From Colius striatus (Eukaryota > Chordata > Aves > Coliiformes > Coliidae): a stretch of 64,000 nt of DNA. The position numbers were made by a program, and so were the translations under genes. The notes under the pieces were generated by a model that did not search any database, was not told where the DNA came from, and saw only the letters and a program-made list of their open reading frames with translations. The DNA lies in contig NC_084761.1 in the NCBI RefSeq assembly GCF_028858725.1, forward strand, positions 94,017,971 to 94,081,970, in the 5' to 3' direction. Within the stretch, counting starts at the first letter, position 1. Each line of letters starts with the position of its first letter. Shown here in pieces: positions 8,534 to 21,200 of this stretch.

Positions 8534-10604
8534 CTGTTCAATTGCTGCCTGGCAAAGAGAAGTTCTGGTAAAAAGAAAATCCATGAGTTTATTTTTTCCC
8601 CTTTTATAGGCCCAAACCCCTCACTTGCTTTTTATCTGCAGAATATTCACCAAAACAGAAAGATTTCTGCCCTGGGCTGAGCAATGGGGCTCTGAGCTGG
8701 TGCACAAACCTGTATCCCTCTTTCATTCTGCCTCTCCTGACCTGCATCACCTCCCCTGCCTCTGAATTCAGAAAGAGCTTTAAAATGTACAGAGGAAGGA
8801 TCTCAAACAAGTTTAAAACATTGTCCATTTCAAAAACTGGACTAATCACCTCATTTCCAGCCATGTGTCTGATTCATCTCAGAGGCATTGCTCTCTGAAA
8901 ATGGGGATGGAGTTGGGGGTGACAGGGGGACTGGTCATGAAGACTAAAAGCCCTTTGCAATTCAGGCTGAAATAAAAAGAGTAAAGAATTGGCCTTTAAC
9001 CTACCAGAAATTAGTTAAATCCCCTCACACTTTTCACAGTCACTGGGCTGGGAAGTGCAAAGAAACAGCCACACCAAACTATTTCAAAAGAAAAGTGAAA
9101 CTTCCATTATGGGTTTGGTAAACACACTTCTCCTCAAGAAGCACGTTAAAAGTGAGCTCATGAACATGAATAACTAAATCTGTGCCTATAGCCACAGAAA
9201 ACCTTTATCTTCCTCCAATCACCATGAAAACACTCCCTTCATCCTTGGCATGAGAGGTTGAACTCTTCCCCCAGCCTTCCCACCCACCTGGGAAAGGGCC
9301 AGTGCCCAGACTGCTCTGCTGCTCCCTTCATTTTACTCATAACGAAGCCTCACAGAAAACATACATTTATTTGGTTGAAAACACCTTTCTTACTTGCTAA
9401 CACCTTACATATTTCATGAGACTTAATTTCCCTGGGAATAAATACCCTTTTATACAAAGCCATTACCCCTCTAACCTGTTTTAGCAGCCTGTGGGGGAAA
9501 AAGGAACCACAGAAAATCCCCATTATTCCCTTTAGTCCCAAACTTGCACCAGGACAGTGTGGCACAGCAGAGCTTAGCCCTGGGATGATGGTATAGCCAT
9601 AAGGAAAGGGATTCCTCCATCTACAGACATGTTTTAGTTGAATGCAGAGCCCCTGCATGGTTGCTGGATGTTGCACATCATTTTTCATTGCAGCTGCAAC
9701 GAGCTGGTGGTTTTGTCCCTGTTCTCTGTGCCCTGGAGCACAAGGGTGTCTGCCTGTGCAGACCACATGAACTATGGCGTGTGGAAACCCCCAACCCATC
9801 TACAACACACCAGCTTGCCTCCATTCCAGCTGGGCAGAGTGAAGAGGCAGTTTTCAGGCCTAGCCCAGCTTCAGGCTGCAAAGACCCATGCAGGCAGGTC
9901 ACTGGCAGTCTACTCCTGTAGCACTAATTCAGGTTAACTTTTGAAAAACATGGGGTTAAGATGCTGCTCTGAAGTACTTTTGACTTAAGTGAAACAAGTA
10001 ATGTAAAACTAAGCCTTGGTGGAACCTCAGACAGGCTTAAGGTCCTCTAGAAAGTCCACAGGGGACAGGAAAGTACCAAATACATAACCTGAGGAGTCTG
10101 TCCTCTATGCAGAGGACCTGCTTTCCTCTGATCACATCTCACAGGACCACAAGGATACTCTGTTGTTTCTCTTGGGTATCTGGTGTGATGGATCTTTCCT
10201 GCTGTTGCAGAGGATCCTGCCAGTTTTGGGACATGTCCTGCAGCTATGTGGATGCCACAGGAGATCCTCACTCCATGTGATCAGACACAGAGAGTCCTCA
10301 TCTCCTCCAAAGCAAAGGTGAGGGGCTATGTGGAGATATGTGGATCATGGCCACATATCCAGAGCCAGTCCTGGCATAAAGACCTCAAGGCTACCCTGAA
10401 TGTACCCATCCCATATTGGCTCAAATCAAATGCAGAAGGAATTTGAGCCTGGGTTTTCCCCTGGTTTGGCTTGTACTTGAGTGTGTTGCTCAGAAGCAGC
10501 TCAGACTTTGATTTCCCACCCCACACAGGTTAATATAATAGTATTTTCATGAAAACATTCACAAGAGTTTGGACTTTTTTTGGAGGAGTGCTCTGCCTCT
10601 GAAG
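8534..10604. other. intergenic, nothing recognised
   Basis: No gene-like open frame, RNA gene or clear repeat was found. The short open frames here lack codon bias and family similarity. Confidence 0.5.
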
Positions 10605-11460
10605 ACTGTCAAGGTTCATTTTGTGCCTCCTCAGGCAAGGTATAGTGGGTTTGTGTAGGCAGGTTTTGGTAGCAGGGGGCTACAGGAGTAGCTTCTTTCA
10701 AAATGAGCTGCCAGAAGCTTCCCTTGTGGCTGATAGGGCCAAGGGCAGTCTGCTCTGAGACGGACCCACCACTGGCCAAGGCTGAACCCATTAGTGATGG
10801 AGGGAATACCTCTGGGATTAATGTATTGGAGAAGGGTAAGAAGTTGCTGTGCAGAGGCAAAACTGCAGCAGCAGCAGAAAGGAGTGAGAATGTGAGAACA
10901 ACATCTCTGCAGACACCAAGGTCAGTGGAGAAGGAGGAGAAGGAAGTGCCTGGGCACCAGAGGAGAGGTTCCCCTGTGGCGTTGCCCATGGTGAGGCCCT
11001 GCCCCTCCAGTCTATGGTAGGGCAGAGATCCACCTGATGCCTGAAGGAGGCTGTGACTCCATGGGAAGCCCACACTGGAGCAAGCTCCTGGCAGGATCTG
11101 AGAACCCATGGAGAGAGAAGCCTGTGGCAGACTTGCTGTCAGGACTTGTGATCCCGTGGGGAGTCCCACAGTGGAGCAGTTTGTTCCTGAAGGACCGTTT
11201 CCCCAGTGGATGAGACTCCTGTTGTGGCAGTTTGTGAAGAACTGAACCCTGTGGGATGGACCTAGGTTGAACAAATTCATAGAGGACTGTCTCCCATGGG
11301 AGGGACTGCACAGTGTGGCAGTGGGAAGTGTGATGTGAGCTGCTTGGCCCAAGAACCTGAGTGCACACACAGATGCTGCTGCTGAGGGCAAACTCAGGGG
11401 CTATGTGAGGGAAACCCAAGCAAGCTGAGCACATCCTCAGCAGTCCTGTGATCTGGATTT
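10605..11460 (+). repeat. interspersed avian repeat, probably LTR-retrotransposon derived
   Basis: The segment has a texture I recall from bird genomes: a stretch with CCAGAAGCTTCCC, GACGGACCCACCACTGGCCA and GCAGACACCAAGGTCAGTG, followed by several related units built on 'CC-GTGGG-AG-CCCAC-GGAGCAG'. I believe this belongs to ERVL-class LTR or internal sequence, but the family name is from memory and unverified. The long minus-strand frame at 10609-11391 is a by-product of the repeat and is not called as a gene. Boundaries are approximate. Confidence 0.45.
11053..11329 (+). repeat. six tandem ~48-bp degenerate subrepeats
   Basis: Consecutive units begin near 11053 and each contains a variant of 'tcCC-TGGg-ag-cCca' then 'TGGAGCA/TGGCAG' then 'CTG-AGGACt'. 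About six units are visible, diverged from one another, within the larger interspersed repeat. Confidence 0.6.
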
Positions 11461-14400
11461 GAATGAGACTAGAGCACCAAAACTTCTATTGACCTCTAAG
11501 AAGTGAGCAGAAGAGGCAAACCTTGCAAGCTGCAGAGAAGTGCCACATTTCAGTGGTCACACAATACCCTTCCTGGGTGACTCATTTCACCAGAAACACA
11601 ACTGGTTTCCTGGCATTGCAGCAACATGGGGAGTGCAAAGCAAAAGAAGGTCCATTGCTGAGGGGAAGCTGAGCAAGGCAGAGTGGGTTTTAAATCTTTT
11701 CAGAACAAGAGATGGATTTGAGAAAGGCTGAAGGCAGAGTGGGAAAGAGTGAAGCCAATACAGAAAGCCCACACAGCTTCTCCCACAGCAGAGGCACAGA
11801 CCTCATTTACACATGAAGTCAAATGAAAGGACACAAGGCTTCAGAGTGTTAACATTCTGAGGAGAACTTGTGGCAGAGAGAGAGAACACTTTTGAGGAGA
11901 ACTGTGGCACCTGAATGTGTTATTTACCATTGATGTATCACTGACACAGAGGAGTGAAGAAAAATAGAAATCAGCATTGTTGCTGACTACAAAAGGGAAG
12001 GTTTCAGCCCCGGGGCTCAGAAATAGCATCAATAGAGACTGATAGAATGCAGTTCCAAAAGAAATATCAAGAGCAAAGGCTTTGCTATGAGCATGAGGTA
12101 TCATAGTCAATATATTTCTCGTGGAGAACAATCTTATCAACAACTCTGATTCCACCAGAGCTTGAATTTGTAATGCAGCTGGTTTGGAAAGCACTTAGCT
12201 TTAGGGAAAACAACTGTGTGTTAGGTTAGTGCTCAGAACATTGCTCTGAACAGTTTCATTGCTAATTCTAAGAAATCCCACTTCATTTTAAAGGTTTCTT
12301 TTAAATCTCCCCTTGCTCACACACACCAAGAGTTTCAGTTTTCCCCACAGCTTTCTGAGAAAAATACACTGTGTCACACTCCTTTCACATTCCCTCCATG
12401 GAGATTCTCAGTTCATTGCAAACTTGTTGTGTCTCAAGCAGAGAAATAGCAAGGACCTGAGCCTCTCAATGCAAGCAGAAAAGGTCTGTGACCTGGGAGC
12501 CTTTGTCTAGTGCTGTTGAGTATCAATCCTGCAACAAAGCCCAGCTGGGATACAAGTGGCACTCACCCCATTGTGCAGGGTGGGTTCCTGCAGGTGTCTG
12601 AGGCTTGAGGGAAGGTTGGTCACTTGTGGTACGTGAGATTTACACCTGCACCCAGCCTTCCATCCCAAAGCAGGAGCCAGTGCACATCTTGGAGCAAGGC
12701 TGGGCAGGGAGGTGGCTGGAGCTCCAAGAAAAATCAAGCTGGATTTCAGAAAGCTCAAATAAGTGCCTAAATCTGCCCCAAATAGCTGGTCAAAATAGCT
12801 CTTGGGGGCTTTTCACTATAAACAAGGCTCTTTAAAATAAAGGACAGCAGCTTATGGGGAGATGAGGAACACTACTGCTCTTTTCCCAAAGCTTTTCCAC
12901 AGATACATTTGTGGCACTGTATTTATTACACTTTCCTATTTACTCATTTTTTTGTGACCTATTTTTGTGACAGCTGCAATCATCACCAGTTTAAAGAGAA
13001 GAACTGCTACAGCTGGTCAGGGTTAAAATGTTACTGTGGCTAGCTCCTCTTCACCTCACTGGAAGTACAAGCAGGGTAGGAAATAGGTACAGCTGGAAAG
13101 ACACCAGCAGATGTGACAGGGCTGTAACCTCCTCCCTCAGCTCATTTCCACCAGTAGATGTGAAGAACCAGCAGCTGTAGCACATTAAGGCTAAAAAAGG
13201 TGCACCTGAAAGAGCTCATGTGGCACTATGTTCCTGGCAAAGTTGTAAGTCACAGGAGAAGCTTTGGGAAAGGCAGGAAAGAGAATCCAGGTCTCCCAGT
13301 CTTCACCCTGGTGCTTTCATCTTGGTGTTCTACCTGATAAATACTGTCAGCTTGTGTTGTTGGGTGGTAGTGCTGGCCAAGAGCCCTGTGCTGAGAAAAA
13401 GAATACTTGAATCAAGCTGAAAGAGTCCCCCACCTAGCTCAAACAACTATTTTCCACTATAATCTCATTCCACAGTCATGTGGTAACTTGGAGCTGCAGC
13501 TCAAGGTGCTGCATTCAGGTGATTTACACTCATTTCAGTTGAATGCCTCTCAATCTTTACAGAATTATGCTTGGTTACCAGGTTAGATTTGACAAGGGTA
13601 TGTCCCACAGGAGGGTTAGCCTGCCTGTGTCAGCTTTCCCAGTGTGCCTCACTGAAACCACAGCTTGAAAGTGCAAGGTGACTTCAGTGGTTTCCTCCCT
13701 TTCAGTACAAGATTTCAAATGAGAAGTTTTCACCATGAAAAACAACTTGTTTACTTTGCAGCACACAGAAGGAGGTGTCCTGTTCCAGTTGTGGTCTTTT
13801 TCAGGACAGACCTGGCACTAAGAGCTCATGTACTGCAGCCAGTCATGAACCCCAAGTTTAAAAAGTCATTAAAGAGAAAACAAACTATGAAAAAGTGTCA
13901 GTATTTTGCAGAAGAGCACATTCGTGCCACTCTTCACAGGACAGTGAATGTGACAGCTGCTTCAAAGGTGAGCATCTAGATTCTATTACATGTTCATTGA
14001 ACAAGGTGTTTCCACTCCAGCAGCAGGGTGGCCATGGCTCCCTCTGATGTCAGCTCAAGCTCATCTATTTGCCTGTGAATGAGAACAGTGGATGCAGAGA
14101 CACAAGGATGCCCCAGGGGCTGGAAGTTTCAGGAGAAAGGAGGGGAAACCAGCAGCAGAAGTTTGCTTCAGGAACATATCATGGGCAGGATAAATCTGCC
14201 AGAGTCCCCTTCTGCACCATTTATAGAGGAAGAAAGTGGCCTTGGAAAAATTAAGTACTTGATCCAGGTGACCAGGGACAGAGCCAAAATTGAAATGCAG
14301 GAGTCTTCATTTCAGCTCAGTTTTAACCTTGTTTTGATGACCTGCTATATAGCCACAGCTTTAATTTGCCTTTTTCACATACAGCAGTTCTTTCATAAAG

Positions 14401-15579
14401 CCAAGCAGCACACAAGTTTACTGAAAGAGGAGAGAGATCCAATTTAGTGTTGTTTAGTCTTCACAGAGGAACTCTTGTACCTGGATAAGACAATCCTGGC
14501 TCCAAGGGATCTCCAGGCAGATCTGCAAGTCTTTCTGCTCAGATGTGACAGAAAGGTCTGTGATTTGCTTCTCAGATCACAATTGTAATGCTTCACTAGT
14601 TTTAATGGGAAGAACAGATGAGCAGAATTAGCTTTCATTACAGACAGTGTGGATTCCTTTGGTACCAAGAAATGAAGACAGACACATTTACAGTGTAAAT
14701 AAAGACATCAATCCCTGTGCCTTGCATTTTGAAGTGTCTGGTGTGTAGATAACCATGGGCACAAATGAGAAAGGCTAAGAACAAGGCAATCAGGAAACAC
14801 ATGAATCATTATGACTAGAAAATTTAGTGTCATGTATATTAGGGCTCTAAGTTACTTCTGCTAGATGAGAATCTGCTGTGTCTCATTTATATCGCAGACA
14901 AATCATTTTTTAATCAAAAGGTGGCAAGAACATGTCTTTTGGGATCTTGGCTTTCATGTTTGATACTGAGAAACTTTGTTTAGAGTTATTCTATGTAGCT
15001 TGTGCAACCATTTTCCAGTGGGTAGACAAGGAAGATACAGAATTCAAGTCTAGATTTGGGAATGGTCACTGAAAAAGGTGAAGTCAGCTGCTTCTGCCAA
15101 CTCATGCTTTTGCCATATTTTCAGAGCAGTTTATCTCCTTCTCCTGACTTCCAAAAACACAACTCTATTTCATAAACAAGTAAACTGGTGCTTATTTTCC
15201 TTCAATTCCCTGTGCACAAAGTCCTACACCATGGCCTTTCCATCTGCTGAAGGTCTAATTGTTTTCTTAGACTACCTTCCTAAGGAAAGGAGGCGTACAT
15301 GACTGCATGGAGAAAGGATTCCTTACTAGTGCTTGTGAAAGACACTGGCTGTATTTCTACAGCCCTATTTGTCAGAGTAACAAAAATATCAAGGAGATCT
15401 TACTGTGCCCCAAGACTTGCTAAATTAGGTATCCTGGGAGAAGAGAAGGTTGTTATTTGTTTTACATGGGAGACAAGCTGCAGTGTTGCCCATGTTATTC
15501 TCACAGCAAAGAGTATATATAGGAGAGAGCACTTGAAAGCCTCCCTAATTACAGAGATAGAATACAAGTCCATAACTGT
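11461..15579. other. intergenic, nothing recognised
   Basis: About 4 kb of AT-richer unique-looking sequence. The short open frames (for example at 13665-13979 and 14079-14447) have no recognisable domains, and I do not call them genes. Confidence 0.45.
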
Positions 15580-15983
15580 CAGCAACAGCTAGCATAAGTA
15601 AATTATGATTTAACCCAGTGCCTCTGCCCAAGTAAATAATGACAAAAGCAGTTATTAACGTGTGACTTGAGATTCTCTCCTCAGATGAGCAGAGGCTAAG
15701 GAAACACAGGGAAAGAATCCTTGGAAAGGTACAGATGGGAATGTAACTCCTGAGTGAGGAAAAAGAGCCACTGAAGAAACCAGAGGCATTATCAGCCTCA
15801 AAGACCAGGAAAGATCAGGACAGGGGATCAGAACAAGGACTCTGAATCTCCATGGACCTCAGAGTTCAGGTTTCCTGAGAGTCTTGACCCATGAATTGTT
15901 CTTGGCACCTACATGTCCCTGCTCAACTTTGCTCAGTTGTACAAGTATCTAGTTATGCTTCTCTGTTAGAAGAGGGACTAAGT
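15580..15983 (+). repeat. diverged second copy of the ERV LTR-like tail
   Basis: Aligns colinearly with 8083-8533: TAGCATAAGTAA at both left ends, then TGTGACTTGAGA, AGGCTAAGGAAA, GTAACTCCTGAG, CAGAGGCATTATCAGCCT, and CTGTTAGAAGAGGGACT near the right end. No env or pol is adjacent, so it is best read as an old solo LTR of a related element. It has lost the AATAAA hexamer. A TATATATAGG run lies just upstream at about 15510, but homology there is not established. Confidence 0.5.
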
Positions 15984-17493
15984 TACTTGACAGCTCAGGT
16001 GCTAACTGCTCAGATTTATAACTTTGCCAGCAGCACAAAAGAAATACCTAAATCCAAGATTGCAATCAATCACAAAACACAAATCCTCAAAAAAAAAGAA
16101 GCAGATTGCATCATTTTCAGGGCTTTTCAACTACATGCAAAGCTAAAATGAAGACAAAATTAGAGACAACTCCAGGCTTGAGAGCCCTGGTCTCTGCTCC
16201 ATCCCAGACCACAATTCCCCCACAACAGAAAGTTTCAGTTGGGCAGATTCACCAAGAGCAGCAGCTCAGCACAGGTGCCCGTACAAACAGACTAACCCAG
16301 TGAAAAGCACAGTCTGAGTGGTGCAAACCAGAGGTGTGATGGCTTTCAGATGCCACATCAAGGCTCAGAACAAGCTTCCTTGCAACCTACCAGCAAGAAG
16401 ACAGTGCTAAATGGTGTCTTTATGAACTTGCTTTGAAACGATCACTTTTCAGAACAGAAGTGTGCTCAGTCCAGCATCTTCCCCTAAGATTCACATTCCC
16501 TTTGAATCTTCATCATAGCCCCAGCTCTGCAGAGTGCAGGCAGACAATGTGATTCCCTTCTTTCTCTGTCTGCTCCAGGCCCTGCAGACAGATGTGTTCC
16601 CAGTGTCTGTGGCTCACTGAAGGCCTCATCTGAGAGTCCTGGGAGCAACACAAAAGCCTGAACCCCATCATCTCAATTTCTCAGTTAATTACACACATGT
16701 AAGGCATCAGTGCTCGTGCCACAAGGATGTAAATCCACATTGTGAATGGAAGTCTGGTGATATGACATTCCAAAAGGAAATTCAAAGCTGTTGCTGATTT
16801 TTCAGGGTTTTGATTCACAGAAGCCACCCCTGTAGCCTCTCTGCTGTCAAAATCCTGCCACACAAACCCGCTACACTTCTGTATGTTACCTTGAGTGAAT
16901 GAAGCAGAATGTAGCCTCCTGTTAGCAATTCCTTTTGCATATTGCACCTTGTCTGTGTTTCCTAAATTTAAACTAAAAATCATTACAATGAGAAAAAAAA
17001 ATCTAATGAACATTGTGTATGTGACAACCATTTGCATCTTTAATAGACTCATTTTCCACCAAGAACTGGGTGACAAAATACACCAAACCAAAACATCCCA
17101 ACAGCAAACAAGATCTGGAATCAAAAGCCTTTTACATTCTGCCTTTGAAATCTGTCAGAGAAATGGTTGCAGACATGACCAGGAGCACTGGAGGGTTTTT
17201 GTATGTTAACAACAGAAACATCAATAGGTTAGTTAATAACTAGAAAGAAGCTCTACATCTTGGTGAAATCCCATCAGTATTCCATAAGCTACTGACTCTT
17301 ATTTGTAGGATATTCCACAAGAGATTACAGGCTTTCAAACTCTCATCACCACAATGGCTGCTGTATGTGTAAGATGACTTGGTATCAACCTACCGCCCAC
17401 AGATTTCAGAAGATGGGCTTCCAGATTGGAACAAAAACTGTCTTAAGAGAATCTACAAACAGAGAAACTTCTTAAAACTAAGCAAAACCTTTA
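15984..17493. other. unassigned sequence, 3' flank of the KRCC1-like gene
   Basis: No repeat or gene recognised. The 3' UTR of the minus-strand gene would fall here, but I find no convincing minus-strand AATAAA close to its stop. Confidence 0.4.
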
Positions 17494-18266
17494 TCAATAT
17501 CCCAAGACAGATCCATCCCAAAGTGACTCCTCTTCTCTTTGACAATTGTCTGTGGCTTCTTTTCATCCTTTTCGCTCTCTTTAGCCTTTTGTTTTTACAA
17601 AGTCTTGATCTCTTCTCATTTACCAGGTCTATCTCAAATTTCATTATCTTCTGCTTCTCATCTTCTGTTCCAAAATATGCACCTTCACTATTTCTCTTTC
17701 TTTTCTGCTTTATGGCTTCTTTCTTATACTTCAGTTCTTGGCTGATGGATTTTTCCTCCTCAAAACATTTTATCTGCAATGTCTCTTCTTTTCTGCAGGA
17801 GCTGGTAGAAGTTTCAGCCAGCATAAGGTCGTAGGAGCATTTAGAGTCTGCAACTGATAGGCTGAAACTCTCGTCTCTGATGATGATCACTTCAGAGACC
17901 TGCCCTTCTTGCTCTTTACAGTATCCTTTTGTATAGTCACAAGTAGGTGTCTTTTCTCGTGCATGCTGGCAAGCTTGTGGCCAGCCTGACAACTTGTTTT
18001 CCCCAGTATTTGTAGGTGACTGGGTTTCTGAGAAAAGGCTGGAATGCTGGCCTTTTTCACACTTAAAGTCTAAAACTATAACCTCATCATCATCACTTTC
18101 TCCTTCAATGTTTTTATCTTGAAATTCTTCCTCTTATGGCTTTCCCAAATACCTTCTTGTTTGGGGAGCTTGAGGTTTCTGAACTTTACTGTAATCCACT
18201 GATTTACATTGAAAGGAGCCGTATGTTTTCTTTGATGTCTTTGTGAGATTTGCAAGCACTGCTTCC
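17494..18266 (-). pseudogene. KRCC1: terminal lysine-rich exon with stop and frameshifts
   Basis: The acceptor TTTATGCAG gives phase 2, matching the preceding donor. The first 43 codons read through a family motif (S-K-K-T-Y, then K-V-Q-K) and hit TAA at 18136-18134. The same frame then continues open for about 180 codons through an acidic stretch and a Lys/Arg-rich tail. Near 17590 the charged pattern moves to a second frame. Near 17535 it moves to a third, which ends in E-E-E-S-L-W-D-G-S-V-L-G-Y and a TGA at 17496-17494, matching the family C-terminus. Three separate lesions in one exon argue for loss of function rather than one assembly error. This human family tail is from memory. Confidence 0.72.
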
Positions 18267-19610
18267 CTGCATAAATTGGAAAGTGTCAGTTATTACTGCT
18301 GACAAATTTGATCATCATCTGTGGAGTTAAAAAGAAAGTTGTATTTTCAGACTTACAAGACAACCACAATCTAAGTGTCTTAGTCTGTGTAACTACATGG
18401 ACCTTGATACACTCAAATGTATCTGTAAGGCTGAAGAAGTTACAGGGAACAGATTCTTCCCTTTAAATGCATTCATTTTAAACACTACTTTTTAAAAGGG
18501 AAGTTTGAAATTCTCTTACTAATCTCCAATTAGCTACAAATAAGAAGCAATTAAATTATGTACCCACTGGCAAGTAAGAAGGTAGCTGATTTCCTTATGA
18601 GACTGATTCTCTTGAACAGTTGCAGCACAGTAATTTCAGGCACCGTGACTCCCCAGCAGAAACAAAACAGAACCAAATATATAACATGGATTGCCAAAAA
18701 CCTCAAACAAGCTTAATGTGCTTCCCAGGCAAACCCACCTAGCAGTTTATATTCTACTCTCCCTTTCCTCAGCCTGGAAGATACAGTGGTTAGATGACAA
18801 AGATATCCCCTGTGGGAAGGGCAGCTTGAAAACCCATCCCTTAAATGCATCTTGTTCTGCTTTCATTCATCAGCTTTATACACTCATGTTGTTAAACTGT
18901 AGACAGGCCTGTAGCACTTTCATCTTGTTTTTGGGGACTAATTCTATTGACTACACGGCTTGAAATCATATCAGTTGTACATCAGTCTCTTGTGGTTTTG
19001 TCACTATTGTGCCTTCACTTAAACACGTAAGCTGTTTTGATATTTAGCCTAGTTGCACAGCAATTTCTAAACAACACATCTTAAACCACCACAATATCCT
19101 TTCTGCAATTAACACAGTTGACAAACCCTCTTCTGGGTAGAAGGGGAAGTAGGAGAGCTATCAGCTATCCCATAAATGACCTTATGCCAAATGTAAGATA
19201 CATGTTGATGAATCCTGAAACCAACACAATTTTTGGGAGTAAGGTCTTCTTTGCCCTGGCAATAGGAATCTTTAAGTTCAGACCATTTATTTCTAGCCTG
19301 AGAATAGAAGGTGCTGAGCCAAAATAGGTGCTGCTATCCTCAGAGCAGAGTAAGTGGGAAAACTGTACAGGTTTGAGGACATGTCCTGTGGGTTGTCATT
19401 GAAGATGCAACTGTGGCAATACTAAGACTGAATTTCAGTCACAAGTGTCACATTTAAATGGAAAGTGTCCCTTAAAACCAAGCAGCAACAAAAGAACCCC
19501 AAACAAATCATGAACTAGTCAAAGTAACTTAACAGCAGACAATAGGGCTAAGGGAAATATTTCCAAGTACAATCTACAGAGGAATAGTAACAAAAGAGTC
19601 AGTGACTTAC
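18267..19610 (-). other. intron of KRCC1-like gene
   Basis: Bounded by donor GTAAGT next to 19611 and acceptor TATGCAG next to 18266. No repeat or extra exon recognised inside. Confidence 0.6.
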
Positions 19611-19710
19611 TTAATCCATTGTTTATTGCCTTGCACACGGGACTGGTATGTCTCTGTAGAAGTAACTATGACATTACATATGTGGCACATGTAATAACCA
19701 ACTCCAACTG
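19611..19710 (-). CDS. KRCC1: exon with fourth zinc finger, histidines lost
   Basis: A 100-nt exon between TTCTTTACAG and GTAAGT. It completes a Gly/Ala codon from the previous exon, giving A-V-G-V-G, then Y-Y-M-C-H-I-C with both cysteines of a C2H2-type finger. The two histidines expected after the Y-Q-S and G-N-K segments are Arg and Gln, so zinc binding should fail. The exon leaves two bases that fit the next exon's phase exactly. It is too short and split to appear as a normal long frame. Confidence 0.75.
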
Positions 19711-21200
19711 CTGTAAAGAAGGAATCTGTAGGTTAAAGAGACTGCAAATGAAAGTCACAAAGCAGACCATGATCTCGTTCCATGCAAGAGTCCTGACATA
19801 AACAGCATTTATAGACAGTTCTAAAGTCTCTGTTGCAATTCTACACTAAAACAGTATTTATGAAGGGAGCTGGTAAGGTGTACAGTTGCAATGTAACAAT
19901 GATTTCAGCATTAGCAAAGAGTATTTCTGATGACTGAAGTGGTTCAGGGTGATTCTAGTAAACAGTTTTCAGCTGCTGGTAAGATTGAACTGTGCTGGAA
20001 ATGAAATACTATTGTATTTAATACTCCAACACCTGAGCCAAAACAAGCCCCAACAGATGCCAATCCAGTCACTCCAGACAGTTTAAACATCACCTGCTCA
20101 TCAGTGCACCTTGTGCAGTGTTGCTTCAACCCTGTGAAGCTCCTGAGAGAATTGTCTGTACAGTATATTATTCATATGGTGCACAGAGCCTCAGGCAAAT
20201 AGAAGGTGAGGTCAGATGAGGAAAACCTTTGTGTTTTCCAGGTTGTCATTTTCTCCTCTCCACAGGCTATGTCATCCATAGACCAAAGTATTCCAAAGCT
20301 AGGGAGTAACCTTTTTCTCCCCCATTCAAACCCAACAGCTTCAGCCATCAGCAGAACGCAGCATCAATTCAAACAGGCTATTGCTTCACATCAAAACATA
20401 TTATTTTGTTTAAATCACAGCATGACTTACTGAGAGCTGTATTATACTAACACTGGCTTTTGACTATCTACTAAAGAAAGGATTGACAATTCTATTGCAC
20501 TGGACCAGATGGTGCCCCTTCAAAATTAATGGAAGCTGCACAGCTTTGGTCACAGTGCTTGAGCTGGAGACAGTCCTGATGGGAGGCTAGAGAACAATGA
20601 CTAAAGAAACAAATCTTCTTATGTGGGAAGATTGAAATAGTTATGTCAACCAGTTGAATGCAGAAAAGATTAAAGGGAAGACACAACACCAGCTTTCAAT
20701 TATTTAAAGAACGTGAGAAAAAGGAAACAAGTGATACAATTCTTGTATCTATTTCTTGTTCTGTGCACAGTGAAGAAATACAGAGTGGTCTGAGAGAGAT
20801 GAGCTCAACATCAGAAGAAGGTTTTATGATTGAGAAGGTAAAGATCAAGAAGTCCTGGGACATGCTCCTTATGAGGTCTGTGGAGTTGCCAGCACAGATG
20901 GTTTTTAAGAATAAAGTGGATGAGCATCTAAAGAATGGCACAGGTACAACTGATCCTGGCTTTGCACCTTGGAGATTGGGCTATTTTCTATGATCCTTTG
21001 AACTGGACTTTGATAAGGACTGGATTTGGGTCTCCAACTTACAGTTGTCACAGATAGAACTTTAACAGTTCATAGACCAAAGAGAAAGGAAGGAAAGGAC
21101 TTGTTCTACAACACAGGAGATTCCAACTTCTTTGCATGTATCAGAGCAGTTCCTTGAAATGCTACTCTGACACTGCAACACTTGCTCATGTTCTGCTTAC
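19711..21200 (-). other. intron of KRCC1-like gene
   Basis: Donor GTAAGC beside 21201 and acceptor TTTACAG beside 19710. No further exon or repeat identified. Confidence 0.6.

Noticed and set aside
10609-11391. 260-codon minus-strand frame
   Set aside because: It lies wholly in an interspersed repeat with tandem subunits, so openness can follow from the repeat; kept only as a note in the repeat finding.
14079-14447. 122-codon + frame with a hydrophobic segment
   Set aside because: The hydrophobic run is short, with no start context, homologue or splice support.
15505-15520. TATATATAGG as an LTR promoter for the 15.6-kb copy
   Set aside because: It lies upstream of the part that aligns with the ERV tail, so membership in the LTR is not shown.
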